Origin: G963720475 sp963720475
Lineage (GTDB): Bacteria > Actinomycetota > Thermoleophilia > Solirubrobacterales > Thermoleophilaceae
Assembly: GCA_963720475.1 (NCBI GenBank)
Contig: OY970394.1
Location: 1,860,001 to 1,924,000, forward strand
Direction of reading: 5' to 3'
DNA: 64,000 bases
Below are positions 33,596 to 42,684 of the stretch, piece by piece. The position numbers were made by a program, and so were the translations under genes. Under the pieces are notes generated by a model that saw nothing but the letters and a program-made list of their open reading frames with translations, was not told the DNA's origin and made no database searches. Position 1 is the first letter of the stretch. Each line of letters begins with the position of its first letter.

Positions 33596-34581
33596 GCGTC
33601 GCGACCGAGGTCGACCAGATCGTTGCCGAGCTGCGCGAGGCCGACAAGCTGCTGCTCACCACGCACGAGAACCCCGACGGCGACGCGCTCGGATCGCTGC
33701 TCGCGATGCAAGAGATCCTCACCCAGCTGGGCAAGGACTCGCTGATGTTCATGGCCGCGGACGAGTTCCCGCTGCCGCACGAGTACCGCCACCTCCACTT
33801 CGAGGGGCTGCTGTCCGGCCCGCCCGACGACGTCGCCGAGCGTCTGGTCGTTTTCCTCGACTGCGGCAACATCGACCGCATGCCCGTGGACTTCCTCAAG
33901 GACGGCGGCACGCACATCCTCAACATCGACCACCACCACGACAACACGCGCTTCGGGACGGTCAACCTCGTTGATCCGGGGGCGTCCTCGACCGCCGAGA
34001 TCGTCCACGACCTGCTGCGCGAGCTGGGCGCCGAGCTCACACCCAAGATCGCCGACGCGCTCTACCTCGCGCTAGTCACCGACACCGGCCGCTTCATGTA
34101 TGAGAACACGACCGCGCGCTCGCACCGCATGGCGGCAGAGCTCTTCGAGGCCGGCGTCGAGCCCCACAGCGTCTACCGCCGCGTCTACGAGGACCTTCCC
34201 TTCGGCAGGCTGAAGCTCCTGTCGCGCGCACTCGCCAGCGCCCAGCGCTACGAGGACGGCCTGCTGACGGTCGGCATGCTGACCCGTGCGGACTTCGAAG
34301 AGACGGACTCGGCCGAGACCGACTCCGAGGGCATCGTCGACCACTTCCGTGCGGTCGAGGGCACGGCGGTCGCGGTGCTCATCCGCGAGCAGCTCGCCGA
34401 CGACCGCGATGGGCTGCGCAAGGTCAGCCTGCGAGCGACCGACGGCCGCGTGGACGTCTCGCGGATAGCGCGCAAGCTCGGCGGCGGCGGCCATCCGCAG
34501 GCCGCGGGCCTCTCGACCGAGCTCGAGCCCGCCGCCCTGATCGCTGAGCTGCGGCGCGAGGTACGGGAGCAACTTCCCTGA
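33592..34581 (+). CDS. nrnA: DHH/DHHA1 phosphoesterase (NrnA-like nanoRNase / pAp phosphatase)
   Basis: A 329-residue DHH-family enzyme. Metal motifs are HENPDGDALGS (about residues 24-34), FLDCGNIDR and NIDHHHDNTRFG (about 109-120), followed by DPGASSTAE and VTDTGRFMYENT. The C-terminal DHHA1 domain carries GGGGHPQAAG. Such proteins degrade 2-5 nt RNAs and 3'-phosphoadenosine 5'-phosphate. Its location between rbfA and truB is conserved in many actinobacteria and firmicutes. The starting ATG overlaps rbfA. Confidence 0.87.
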   Translation: MSVATEVDQIVAELREADKLLLTTHENPDGDALGSLLAMQEILTQLGKDSLMFMAADEFPLPHEYRHLHFEGLLSGPPDDVAERLVVFLDCGNIDRMPVDFLKDGGTHILNIDHHHDNTRFGTVNLVDPGASSTAEIVHDLLRELGAELTPKIADALYLALVTDTGRFMYENTTARSHRMAAELFEAGVEPHSVYRRVYEDLPFGRLKLLSRALASAQRYEDGLLTVGMLTRADFEETDSAETDSEGIVDHFRAVEGTAVAVLIREQLADDRDGLRKVSLRATDGRVDVSRIARKLGGGGHPQAAGLSTELEPAALIAELRREVREQLP

Positions 34582-34607
34582 GCCCGGCGGCCGGCACGGC
34601 CGCGGGC

Positions 34608-35390
34608 GTGATCCTGTACGCGAAGCCTGCGGGGGTCACCTCCCACGACGTGGTCGCGCGCGTCCGCAGCGCGCACGGGCGCGGTGTGAAGGTGGGCCAC
34701 GCGGGGACGCTCGACCCGTTCGCGAGCGGCCTGCTGCTGATCCTGATCGGCCGCGCGACGCGCGCGCAGCGCTTCTTCATGGCGTTGCCGAAGACCTACC
34801 GCGCGGTCGCACACCTCGGCTGGACCTCCGACACCGGCGACCCGGACGGGCGGCTCGAGCAAACGGGGCGGATGCCCGAGCGGCTGGAGATACCGGCCGG
34901 CGAGCGGCTCCAGCGCCCGCCGGCCTACTCCGCCGTCAAGGTCGGTGGCGAGCGCCTCTACGAGAAGGCTCGCCGCGGAGAGCCGCAAGAGGGTGAGGCG
35001 CGCCCGGTAACCGTCCACCGCGCCGAGCTGCTCGACAGCTCGGGCGAGTCCGCGACGTTCGAGATCGAGTGCTCCTCCGGCACCTACGTCCGTCAGTTGA
35101 TCGCGGACCTCGGCGACGCCTACTGCGAAGCGCTCGAGCGGACGGCGATCGGACCGTTCGCCCTCGCCGATGCGGATCCAGAGCGGGCGATCCCGCTCGA
35201 GCAGGCGCTCGGGTTCCTCCCCGAGCACCCGCTCGAGGCGGCCGAAGCCGAGCAGGCGAGCCATGGCCGCAAGGTAGACGCCACAGCCGCGGGGGAGGGG
35301 CCGCATCGCCTGACGCACGACGGGCGGCTCGTCTCGATCGCCGAGCGCGACGGCGACCTGCTCAAGCCCCTCGTAGTCTTCCCGTCATGA
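34608..35390 (+). CDS. truB: tRNA pseudouridine-55 synthase
   Basis: A 260-residue pseudouridine synthase making the T-loop U55. VGHAGTLDPFASGLL carries the catalytic Asp near residue 36, followed by KTYRAVAHLGWTSDTGDPDG, RPPAYSAVKVGGERLYEKAR and CSSGTYVRQLIADLG. A C-terminal PUA-like part is reduced. Start GTG 34608 lies 26 bases after the DHH gene; no better start is visible in frame. The stop overlaps ribF. Confidence 0.92.
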   Translation: MILYAKPAGVTSHDVVARVRSAHGRGVKVGHAGTLDPFASGLLLILIGRATRAQRFFMALPKTYRAVAHLGWTSDTGDPDGRLEQTGRMPERLEIPAGERLQRPPAYSAVKVGGERLYEKARRGEPQEGEARPVTVHRAELLDSSGESATFEIECSSGTYVRQLIADLGDAYCEALERTAIGPFALADADPERAIPLEQALGFLPEHPLEAAEAEQASHGRKVDATAAGEGPHRLTHDGRLVSIAERDGDLLKPLVVFPS

Positions 35391-36265
35391 AGGTCACTCC
35401 GCTCCCGGAGGCCGCCCAGCGGCCGCGACGGATCGCCGTCGGCACGTTCGACGGAGTCCATCTCGGTCACCGCGAGGTGATCCGCGGGGCGGACACCGTG
35501 CTGACGTTCGATCCGCACCCACAGGAGGTGGTCAGCCCGGACCACATCCCGCCGCGGCTGCTCGCCTCACTCCCGATCAAGCGCGACCTGATCGGCGGCC
35601 TCGGCGTCGAGGAGCTCGTGGTGATCCCGTTCGACCGCGAGTTCGCCGCCAAGGGCGCCGAGGAGTTCATCGACGAGGTCCTCGTGAAGCAGCTCGGCGC
35701 CACCCACGTCTCGATCGGGGAGAACTTCCGCTTCGGGCACAAGGCGAAGGGCGACGCCCAGATGCTCCAGTCGCGCAGCGAGTTCGAGACGCGCGTCGTG
35801 CCGCTCGTAGAGGTGGCGGGGGAGACCGTGTCGTCGAGCCACATACGCGGCCTGATCGCAGCCGGCGCGGTCGGCAAGGCGGGCGACTTCCTCGGTGGCC
35901 CGTTCCTGATGGAGGGCGAGGTCGTCGAGGGCGACAAGCGCGGGCGCGAGCTCGGCTTCCCGACGGCCAACCTGGTGCCCGACGACAAGCTCGTCTGCCC
36001 AGGCCACGGCGTCTATGCCGCATGGGCGCACGGGCGGCCGGCGGCGGTGAACGTCGGCGTGCGGCCGATGTTCGAGACCGGCCGCGGCGTGCTCGTCGAG
36101 GCCTATCTGATCGATTTCGAAGGTGACCTCTATGGCGAGACGCTGCGGGTCGCATTCGCCGAGCGCATGCGCGGCGAGAAGCGCTTCGAGTCGGTCGAGG
36201 CGCTCAAGGCCCAGATGCAGCGCGATGTCGAGCAGGCGGCCGAGATCTGCGCGGCGGCGGGCTAG
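35387..36265 (+). CDS. ribF: Bifunctional riboflavin kinase / FAD synthetase
   Basis: A 292-residue enzyme producing FMN and FAD. The adenylyltransferase half has AVGTFDGVHLGHREVI with the class-I-like HxGH signature and SSSHIRGLIAAG. The kinase half has GELGFPTANL-like KRGRELGFPTANLVPDD, the GVYAAWAHG segment and YLIDFEGDLYGETLRVAF. It is slightly short but contains both domains in order. ATG 35387 overlaps truB's TGA, and rpsO follows after 30 bases. Confidence 0.93.
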   Translation: MKVTPLPEAAQRPRRIAVGTFDGVHLGHREVIRGADTVLTFDPHPQEVVSPDHIPPRLLASLPIKRDLIGGLGVEELVVIPFDREFAAKGAEEFIDEVLVKQLGATHVSIGENFRFGHKAKGDAQMLQSRSEFETRVVPLVEVAGETVSSSHIRGLIAAGAVGKAGDFLGGPFLMEGEVVEGDKRGRELGFPTANLVPDDKLVCPGHGVYAAWAHGRPAAVNVGVRPMFETGRGVLVEAYLIDFEGDLYGETLRVAFAERMRGEKRFESVEALKAQMQRDVEQAAEICAAAG

Positions 36266-36295
36266 GGCCCGCCCCTTGCTACCGTTTCCCGCTCG

Positions 36296-36565
36296 ATGAG
36301 CCTCAACGTTGAAGCCAAGCGCGAGATCGTCGGCAAGTTCGGAAAGTCTGAGAACGACACCGGCTCGCCCGAGGTCCAGATCGCGCTTCTGACCGCTCGT
36401 ATCAACGAGCTGACCGAGCACCTGCGCGACCACGTGAAGGACCACCACTCGCGCCGCGGGCTGCTCATGATGGTCGGCCAGCGCCGCCGGCTGCTCAACT
36501 ACCTCCAGCGCAAGGATCTCGACCGCTACCGCGGCCTGATCGCGGAACTCGGCCTGCGCCGCTAG
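36296..36565 (+). CDS. rpsO: 30S ribosomal protein S15
   Basis: An 89-residue S15, the standard size. KREIVGKFGKSENDTGSPEV, LLTARINELTEHLRDHVKDH and HSRRGLLMMVGQRRRLLNYL are diagnostic; it binds the 16S rRNA three-way junction early in 30S assembly. ATG 36296 is preceded by TACCGT (36280-36285) with a ten-base gap. S15 often regulates itself through its leader, but the 30-base gap here holds no obvious structure. Confidence 0.97.
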   Translation: MSLNVEAKREIVGKFGKSENDTGSPEVQIALLTARINELTEHLRDHVKDHHSRRGLLMMVGQRRRLLNYLQRKDLDRYRGLIAELGLRR

Positions 36566-36587
36566 CGCGGCATCCTGCGGGGGCGCG

Positions 36588-37040
36588 ATGATCGAGGCGG
36601 GGACCGAGGCGCCCGACTTCACCCTTCGCAACCAGGACGGCGAGAAGGTCACCCTGTCGGACCTGCGCGGTGAGGCCATCGTGCTCGTCTTCTATCCGCT
36701 CGATTTCTCGCCCGTCTGCACCGATCAGCTCAACGTCTACCAGGAGGTGCTGCCCGAGCTGGAAGAGAAGGGCGCCAAGCTCTACGGCATCTCGGTCGAC
36801 TCCGCCTTCACGCACAAGGCGTTCCAGGACCACCTCGGTGTCGACATCCCGCTGCTGGCCGACTTCCACCCGAAGGGCGCTGTCGCGCAGGCGTACGGCG
36901 TCTTCAACGAGAAGTACGGCAGCAACGAGCGAGCGCTCGTCATGGTCGGGCCGGACGGGGTCGTCAAGTGGGCGCACAAGTCGCCGACGCCGCTGGAGAT
37001 CCCGGGCGCGAACCTGATCTTTGACGCGCTCGAAGCCTGA
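36588..37040 (+). CDS. Peroxiredoxin, 1-Cys AhpE/Bcp-like
   Basis: A 150-residue thioredoxin-fold peroxidase. YPLDFSPVCTDQ provides the peroxidatic Cys44 with the Pro and Ser of the PxxxS/TxxC motif. No other cysteine exists in the protein, so it must be re-reduced by an external thiol such as mycoredoxin or the neighbouring DsbA-like protein. DSAFTHKAF, the ADFHPKGAVAQAYGV segment and the ALVMVGPDGVV strand are typical. It overlaps the next gene by 20 bases. Confidence 0.9.
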   Translation: MIEAGTEAPDFTLRNQDGEKVTLSDLRGEAIVLVFYPLDFSPVCTDQLNVYQEVLPELEEKGAKLYGISVDSAFTHKAFQDHLGVDIPLLADFHPKGAVAQAYGVFNEKYGSNERALVMVGPDGVVKWAHKSPTPLEIPGANLIFDALEA

Positions 37041-37539
37041 ACCCGGCGCATCGCTCGGGAGCGCGGCCCCCGCGGGCCCCGGCCCCGGCGATCACGTGCG
37101 GGGCGAGGGCGTGCTGGTGATCGAGTACGGCGACTACGAGTGCCCGCACTGCGCTCACGCCGAGTCGCTGCTCGCCGGGCTCGAGGTGAGCCGGGTCTTC
37201 CGCCACTTTCCGGTCCGCTCGAAGCGGCCGCGCTCCGAGGTGCTCGCCTGCGCGGCGGAGGCGGCGGCGCTCCAGGGGCGCTTCTGGGAGATGCACGACG
37301 CCCTCTTCGCCGACCCCGGCCGGCTCGACGACCCGCACATTTGGGCGCGCGCAGATCTGCTGGACCTCGACCTCGACCGCTTCGAGGCCGACCGGCGCTC
37401 GGAAACGGTGGGGGAGCGGGTGCGGAGCGACTTCCGCTCGGGAGTCAGGGCCGGCGTGACGACCACGCCGACCTTCTTCGTCGGGGGGGACACCTATCCC
37501 GGACTGCCCGGGGAAGAGTTGCTCAGCCGCCTGCGGTGA
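37021..37539 (+). CDS. DsbA-family thioredoxin-fold oxidoreductase
   Basis: A 172-residue protein with the redox motif CPHC (about residues 41-44) in VIEYGDYECPHCAHAESL and the cis-proline segment GVTTTPTFFVGGDTYPG. No signal peptide or membrane helix is visible; the N-terminus is Gly/Pro/Ala-rich, suggesting a cytosolic enzyme. It may act in thiol chemistry with the overlapping 1-Cys peroxiredoxin. The start is TTG 37021, and its 3' end overlaps the convergent hydrolase gene by 17 bases. Confidence 0.83.
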   Translation: MTRSKPEPGASLGSAAPAGPGPGDHVRGEGVLVIEYGDYECPHCAHAESLLAGLEVSRVFRHFPVRSKRPRSEVLACAAEAAALQGRFWEMHDALFADPGRLDDPHIWARADLLDLDLDRFEADRRSETVGERVRSDFRSGVRAGVTTTPTFFVGGDTYPGLPGEELLSRLR

Positions 37540-38307
37540 TGCGCCGCACCGCCGCTGCCGTCTCGTCGGGGCGGTTGATCGGTCCGTCGGTGATCGGCTC
37601 GTAGCGCGCGTCGGGCAAGGCTTCCCTGAGCTGCCCGATGATGTCCTCCGAGAACCAGGGGTTGCGGTCGTGGTGGAGGATCACGAGGCGGTCGCCGAGC
37701 GGCCGCGGCAATCGAAGCTGTCCTCGTCGTACCAAGAGCGCTGGCGCGCCGTAGCGACATCCTGCGGGGCGTGCTCGACGTTCGCGTCCACGCGCGCCCT
37801 GACCGTGTCCGGGTCGATCCCGGGCTCTCCGGTGGTGGCCATCGAGTGGACCGCCGCCCGATAGTCGCTCTCGAACAGCTGCAGCAGCGCCTTCAGTACC
37901 TCGCCCGAGCCGGCCAGCGCCTCGCTGCCGCTCGTCCCGCGCCTGCCGAGCGGGGCGACACCGGCGCAGACGACCTGCTCCACCAGCTCCGGTCGTTCGG
38001 CCACGAGCCGGATCGCGCGGTTGCAGCCGTCGCCGGTCGCGATCGCCACTGTGGCCGGACCCGACGCTTGCAGCAGCGCGCCGAGGTCGGCCGCATCGGT
38101 CGCGATGTCGTATGGCGGCTGCGCGGTGGAGTCGCCGGTGCCGCGCACGTCGTAGGTGACGACCCGATGGTCGGCGGCGAGGTCCTCGACGAGCGGCTCG
38201 AGCAGCTCAGGGGCCCAGTAGTGCATGTTGACCATCACGATCGTCGGGCCCTCGCCGCGCTCCTCCCACGGGAGCTCGCACCCATCCGGTAGCTCGAGCA
38301 TCGGCAT
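37523..38307 (-). CDS. Alpha/beta-hydrolase-fold protein (one frameshift; no canonical nucleophile)
   Basis: About 260 codons. MLELPDGCELPWEERGEGP, MVNMHYWAPELLEPLVEDL and HRVVTYDVRGTGDS match alpha/beta hydrolases. The nucleophile elbow, normally GxSxG, reads ATGDGCNRAIRLVAERPE, and no serine is present there. After EDSFDC the frame is lost near 37710; the continuation GDRLVILHHDRNPWFSEDII is in another frame and ends at 37523. The shift is consistent with one missing base. Start 38307 (ATG) is preferred to 38301. It converges on the DsbA-like gene. Confidence 0.7.
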
Positions 38308-38394
38308 CGGTGCCGCCAGTATGGCGGCGGCAGCGTCCGAGAAACCGGCTGCTACCCTGCCCCGCAACTCTTTCCGAAGAGAACTTAGATATTT

Positions 38395-38413
38395 GCCGCC
38401 AACCGGAGGCGGC
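38395..38413 (+). promoter_or_regulatory. Hairpin in the pnp 5' untranslated region
   Basis: GCCGCC (38395-38400) and GGCGGC (38408-38413) make a 6-bp stem with a seven-base loop, 14 bases before the pnp ATG and immediately upstream of the AAAGGAAC SD. TACCCT at 38353-38358 may be the -10 box. A stem-loop in the pnp leader is the autoregulatory target in E. coli, but homology is not implied. Confidence 0.45.
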
Positions 38414-38427
38414 GCTGAAAGGAACAG

Positions 38428-40698
38428 ATGACTGAAGGTATGAGCCGCGTCGCGGTCGAGATCGGTGGAACCGAGATCGGCTTTGAGACCGGCAAGCTCG
38501 CCAAGCAGGCGAGCGGATCCGTTGTAGTAACGGCCGGCGACACGATGGTGCTCGGCACCGCGACCGCCGGCAACGAGCGCGACGTCGACTTCCTCCCGCT
38601 GACGGTGGACGTCGAGGAGCGCATGTACGCCGCGGGCAAGATCCCCGGCAGCTTCTTCAAGCGCGAGGGCAGGGCAGGGGAGAAGGGCACCCTGACCGCG
38701 CGCATGATCGACCGCCCGCTGCGGCCGCTCTTCCCCAAGGGCTGGCGGCGCGAGACCCAGCTGGTCTCGATCCCGATGTCGGTCGATCACGTCAACCCGT
38801 ACGACATCCTCGCGATGAACGGCGCCAGCGCCGCGCTGATGGTGTCCGACATCCCGCTCCCCTTCCCGGTCGGCGCCGTGCGCATCGGCCAGGACGAGGA
38901 CGGCAGCTTCATCGTCAACCCCGACGAGGAGTGGCTGCTCGAGAGCCCGCTCGACCTCGTGGTCGCTGGCTCCGAGGAAGCGATCCTGATGGTCGAGGCC
39001 GGCGCGAGCGAGATCTCGGAGGCCGAGATCCTCGACGCGCTCGACATCGCCCACTCGGAGATCAAGAAGCTGTGCGCCGCGCAGCGCGAGCTCGCCGAGA
39101 AGGCGGGCAAGGAGAAGATCGCGATCGATCCTCCGCAGGTGGACGAGAAGCTCCTCGCCGACATCGAGGGCAAGTTCGGCTTGAAGCTCGACGAGGCCAC
39201 CCAGGTCGAGGACAAGCTCGAGCGCCAGGACGCCACGAAGGCCGTCGAGGAAGAGATCCTCGAGGCGTTCGCCGGCGACGAGGACGCCGACGACTACTCC
39301 GACAAGCGCTCGGAGGCGCAGCGCGCCTTCGACAAGCTCGAGAAGGACATCGTCCGCAAGCGGATCGCCGTCGACAAGAAGCGCCCCGACGGGCGCGGCG
39401 CCGACGAGATCCGCGACATCTGGGTCGAGGTCGGAGTCGGCCCCCGAACGCACGGGTCGGCTGTGTTCACCCGTGGCCAGACGCAGGCGTACTCGGTCGC
39501 GGCGCTCGGCACGACGCGAGAGGAGATGCGTCTCGACACGCTCGGTCTGGAGACGACCAAGCGCTACTTCCACCACTACAACTTCCCGCCGTTCTCGGTC
39601 GGGGAGGCGGGCTTCATGCGAGGCCCGAAGCGGCGTGACATCGGCCACGGCGCGCTCGCAGAGCGCGCGCTCGTGCCGATGATCCCATCGCAGGACGACT
39701 TCCCCTACACGATCCGCGTCGTTTCGGACATCTTCGAGTCGAACGGTTCGTCGTCGATGGCCTCCGTCTGCGGATCGAGCCTGTCGCTGATGGACGCCGG
39801 CGTGCCGATCAAGCGTCCCGTCGCGGGCATCGCGATGGGCCTGATCAAGGAGGGCGACGACTACATCGTGCTGTCCGACATCGCCGGCGTGGAGGACCAC
39901 CTCGGCGACATGGACTTCAAGGTCGCCGGCACCTCCGAGGGCATCACGGCGCTCCAGATGGACATCAAGATCACGGGCGTCGGCTTCGACATCCTCGGCG
40001 ATGCGCTCGCCCAGGCCAAGGAGGGGCGCGACCTCATCCTCGGCAAGATGACCGAGGCGATCGACGGTCCGCGCGAGGAGCTCTCCGAGTACGCGCCGCG
40101 GATCACCTCGATCCAGATCGACACCGAGAAGATCGGCATGATCATCGGCAAGGGCGGCGAGACGATCCGCGCGCTGTCGGAGGAGTTCGAGGCGCAGATC
40201 GACGTCGACGACGAGGGCCAGGTCCTCGTCTACGCCGCGACCGGCGCCCAGGGCGACGGGCTGATCGAGCGCATCCGCCAGATGACGAAGGAGGTCGAGG
40301 TCGGTGACGAGTACACCGGCAAGGTCGTCAAGACGACCACGTTCGGCGCGTTCGTCGAGCTCTCGAAGGGCACCGACGGCCTGCTCCATATCTCGAACCT
40401 CAAGCCGGGCGGCGAGCGCGTCGACACGGTCGAGGACGTCGTCGATCGCGGCGACGAGATCGAGGTGCGCGTGGTCGAGGTCGACCGTGAGCGCGGCCGC
40501 ATCGGACTCCGGCTCGCCGACGACCCCGATGTCGCCGGCAAGTCCGTCGAGGAGCTGGCTGCGGTCGGCACCGGCGGAGGCGGAGGCGGTGGAGACCGCG
40601 GCGGACGACGCGAAGGACGCGGCGGCGACCGCGGCGGACGACGTGACGGACGCGGCCGCGATGGCGGCGGACGCGATCGCAATCGTGACCGGCGCTGA
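38428..40698 (+). CDS. pnp: Polyribonucleotide nucleotidyltransferase (PNPase)
   Basis: A 756-residue phosphorolytic 3'-5' exoribonuclease. Two RNase PH domains are present, the first with TVDVEERMYAAGKIPGSFFK, the second with FPYTIRVVSDIFESNGSSSM, RPVAGIAMGLI and MDFKVAGTSEGITALQMDIK. KH (IIGKGGETIRALSEEF) and S1 (VVKTTTFGAFVELSKGTDG) domains follow, then a Gly/Arg/Asp-rich tail of about 45 residues. ATG 38428 has an AAAGGAAC SD. The end overlaps the M16 peptidase start. Confidence 0.96.
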   Translation: MTEGMSRVAVEIGGTEIGFETGKLAKQASGSVVVTAGDTMVLGTATAGNERDVDFLPLTVDVEERMYAAGKIPGSFFKREGRAGEKGTLTARMIDRPLRPLFPKGWRRETQLVSIPMSVDHVNPYDILAMNGASAALMVSDIPLPFPVGAVRIGQDEDGSFIVNPDEEWLLESPLDLVVAGSEEAILMVEAGASEISEAEILDALDIAHSEIKKLCAAQRELAEKAGKEKIAIDPPQVDEKLLADIEGKFGLKLDEATQVEDKLERQDATKAVEEEILEAFAGDEDADDYSDKRSEAQRAFDKLEKDIVRKRIAVDKKRPDGRGADEIRDIWVEVGVGPRTHGSAVFTRGQTQAYSVAALGTTREEMRLDTLGLETTKRYFHHYNFPPFSVGEAGFMRGPKRRDIGHGALAERALVPMIPSQDDFPYTIRVVSDIFESNGSSSMASVCGSSLSLMDAGVPIKRPVAGIAMGLIKEGDDYIVLSDIAGVEDHLGDMDFKVAGTSEGITALQMDIKITGVGFDILGDALAQAKEGRDLILGKMTEAIDGPREELSEYAPRITSIQIDTEKIGMIIGKGGETIRALSEEFEAQIDVDDEGQVLVYAATGAQGDGLIERIRQMTKEVEVGDEYTGKVVKTTTFGAFVELSKGTDGLLHISNLKPGGERVDTVEDVVDRGDEIEVRVVEVDRERGRIGLRLADDPDVAGKSVEELAAVGTGGGGGGGDRGGRREGRGGDRGGRRDGRGRDGGGRDRNRDRR

Positions 40699-41968
40699 CG
40701 GCCACGAGATAACCACGCTCGAATCGGGCGTGCGGGTGGTGACCGAGGCGGTCCCATCCGTGCGCTCGGTCGCGCTCGGCTTCTGGATGCGCGCCGGCTC
40801 GCGCAACGAGACTCCCGAGCAGGCGGGGATCTCGCACTTCCTCGAGCACCTGCTGTTCAAGGGCACAGAGCGCTTCGGCTCGACGGAGATCGACGAGATC
40901 TTCGACGGGATGGGAGCCGAGATAAACGCCGGTACCGGCAAGGAGACCACCTCGGTCTACTCGCGCTTCCTCGACCGCCACCTCGAGCGCGCGTTCGACG
41001 TGATGGGCGAGATGGTGCTGCGCCCGACCTACCCCGAGATCGATTCCGAGCGCCAAGTCGTGATCGAGGAGATCGCGATGTACGACGACGAGCCGTCGGA
41101 CAAGATCCACGACGTCTTCGCCGAGGCGCTCTACGGCGATCACCCGCTCGGCAGGCGGGTGATCGGCACGGCCGACGTCGTCGGGTCGGTCCCGGTGCCG
41201 ACGATCTCCGCCTACCACGACAGCGCCTACGTCCCCGAGAACCTCGTCGTCGCAGCCGCCGGGAGCATCACCCACGACGAGGTCGTCGAGCTCGCCCGTC
41301 GCGCGGGCGAGCCGCCGGCCGGCAAGGCGCCGCTGATCGTGGCCGCCCCTGAGCCCGAGGCGCGGCGTTGCTTCCTCACCAAGGAGACCGAGCAGTACTA
41401 CCTCTGCGTCGGTGCGCCGGGCATTTCGCGCGGCGACGAGCGCCGCTTCGCGCTACGGGTTCTCGACGCCGTCCTCGGCGGGACGACGTCGTCGCGCCTG
41501 TGGCAGGAAGTGCGCGAGAAGCGGGGCCTCGCCTACTCGGTGACGAGCTTCACGTCCGCGTTCGCCGACACGGGCAGCGTCGGCGTTTACCTCGGCACGC
41601 GCCCCGACAACGTCCCGGAGGCGATGGACGTGATCGGCGCCGAGCTCGCCCGCATCCGCGACGAGCGCATCACAGACGAAGAGCTCGAGCGCGCGAAGGA
41701 GAACCTCAAGGGCCGCACCGTCCTGGCGATGGAGTCGACGATGGCGCGGATGAACCGCCTCGGCAGCTCCATCCTGATGGACGTGCCGCTGCTGACGATC
41801 GACGAGATCCTCGCCCGGCTCGACGCCGTGACGGCCGACGAGGTTGCTGAGCTCGCGGTAGGCCTCTACGCCCCCGAGCGCCTGTGCGCTGCGGGGGTCG
41901 GCGGCGACGAGGAGATCTTTTCGCGCGCGCTCGAGTCCGTCTCGTCGGAGCTCGCGACAGCGGCATGA
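40685..41968 (+). CDS. M16-family zinc metallopeptidase
   Basis: About 427 residues from GTG 40685. The inverted zinc motif HFLEH is near residues 51-55, the distal Glu in VIEEIAMYDDEPSD, and REKRGLAYSV is the C-terminal-half signature. Small M16B peptidases like this (PqqL/YmxG type) often follow pnp in Gram-positive bacteria; the substrates are unknown. ATG 40661 is an alternative start inside the pnp tail. Its stop overlaps dapB's ATG. Confidence 0.88.
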   Translation: MTGADGHEITTLESGVRVVTEAVPSVRSVALGFWMRAGSRNETPEQAGISHFLEHLLFKGTERFGSTEIDEIFDGMGAEINAGTGKETTSVYSRFLDRHLERAFDVMGEMVLRPTYPEIDSERQVVIEEIAMYDDEPSDKIHDVFAEALYGDHPLGRRVIGTADVVGSVPVPTISAYHDSAYVPENLVVAAAGSITHDEVVELARRAGEPPAGKAPLIVAAPEPEARRCFLTKETEQYYLCVGAPGISRGDERRFALRVLDAVLGGTTSSRLWQEVREKRGLAYSVTSFTSAFADTGSVGVYLGTRPDNVPEAMDVIGAELARIRDERITDEELERAKENLKGRTVLAMESTMARMNRLGSSILMDVPLLTIDEILARLDAVTADEVAELAVGLYAPERLCAAGVGGDEEIFSRALESVSSELATAA

Positions 41969-42621
41969 TCCGGGTCGCCGTCTCCGGCGCGGCAGGCAAG
42001 ATGGGCCAGACGGTCTGCGCCGCCGTCGAGGGCGCCGACGACATGGAGCTGACCGGGCGGGCGGACCCCGCGCTCGACGTGGCGCTGGCGGACGTCCTCG
42101 CCAGCGCCGACGTGGTCGTCGACTTCTCGCAGCCCGACACGGCCCTGGACAACGCCCGCGCCTGCCTCCAAGCCGGCGTCCACTGCGTGATGGGGACGAC
42201 CGGCGCCGACTTCTCCGAGCTCGCCGGCGTCGGCTCGGCGAACCTGTTCGTCGCGCCCAACTTCGCGATCGGCGCGGTGCTGCTGATGGAGGCCTCGAAG
42301 CTCGCCGCGGCGCACATGCCGGAGTGCGAGATCGTCGAGCTGCACCACGATCAGAAGCTCGACGCCCCGTCGGGAACGGCCAAGCGGACGGCCGAGCTGA
42401 TCGAGGAGGCGGGCGGCAACGTCCACCAGCCGATCCACTCGGTGCGGCTGCCCGGCTTCGTCGCCCACCAGGAGGTCATCTTCGGCGGCGAGGGCCAGAC
42501 GCTCACGATCCGCCACGACTCGATCGCCCGCGAGTCGTTCATGCCCGGCGTGCTGCTGGCGGTCCGCATGGTCGCGGATCTGCCCGAATCGCCGACCGTG
42601 GGCCTGGAAAAGCTGCTCTGA
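41965..42621 (+). CDS. dapB: 4-hydroxy-tetrahydrodipicolinate reductase
   Basis: A 218-residue reductase in lysine and peptidoglycan synthesis. VAVSGAAGKMGQTV binds NAD(P)H, VDFSQPDTALDNA and VMGTTG follow, and the substrate region is ELHHDQKLDAPSGTAKRTAE with the catalytic His/Lys. It is at the short end for DapB (typically 245-270), mainly in the N-terminal domain. ATG 41965 overlaps the peptidase stop. It is separated from dapA by two short genes. Confidence 0.93.
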   Translation: MIRVAVSGAAGKMGQTVCAAVEGADDMELTGRADPALDVALADVLASADVVVDFSQPDTALDNARACLQAGVHCVMGTTGADFSELAGVGSANLFVAPNFAIGAVLLMEASKLAAAHMPECEIVELHHDQKLDAPSGTAKRTAELIEEAGGNVHQPIHSVRLPGFVAHQEVIFGGEGQTLTIRHDSIARESFMPGVLLAVRMVADLPESPTVGLEKLL

Positions 42622-42684
42622 AGGGAGAGCTGGAGGGGGGTTTGCACGTTAGGGGGTCTATACGACCCTTAAGACGCACAACCC

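Noticed and set aside
37681..40950. A reverse-strand open frame of over 1,000 codons across pnp
   Set aside because: It is a GC-rich antisense shadow of pnp; only the section below 38307 has alpha/beta-hydrolase content.
42651..42670. Bidirectional terminator between dapB and DUF3052
   Set aside because: GGGTC/GACCC is only five base pairs and lacks T-tracts on either strand; too weak to list on its own.
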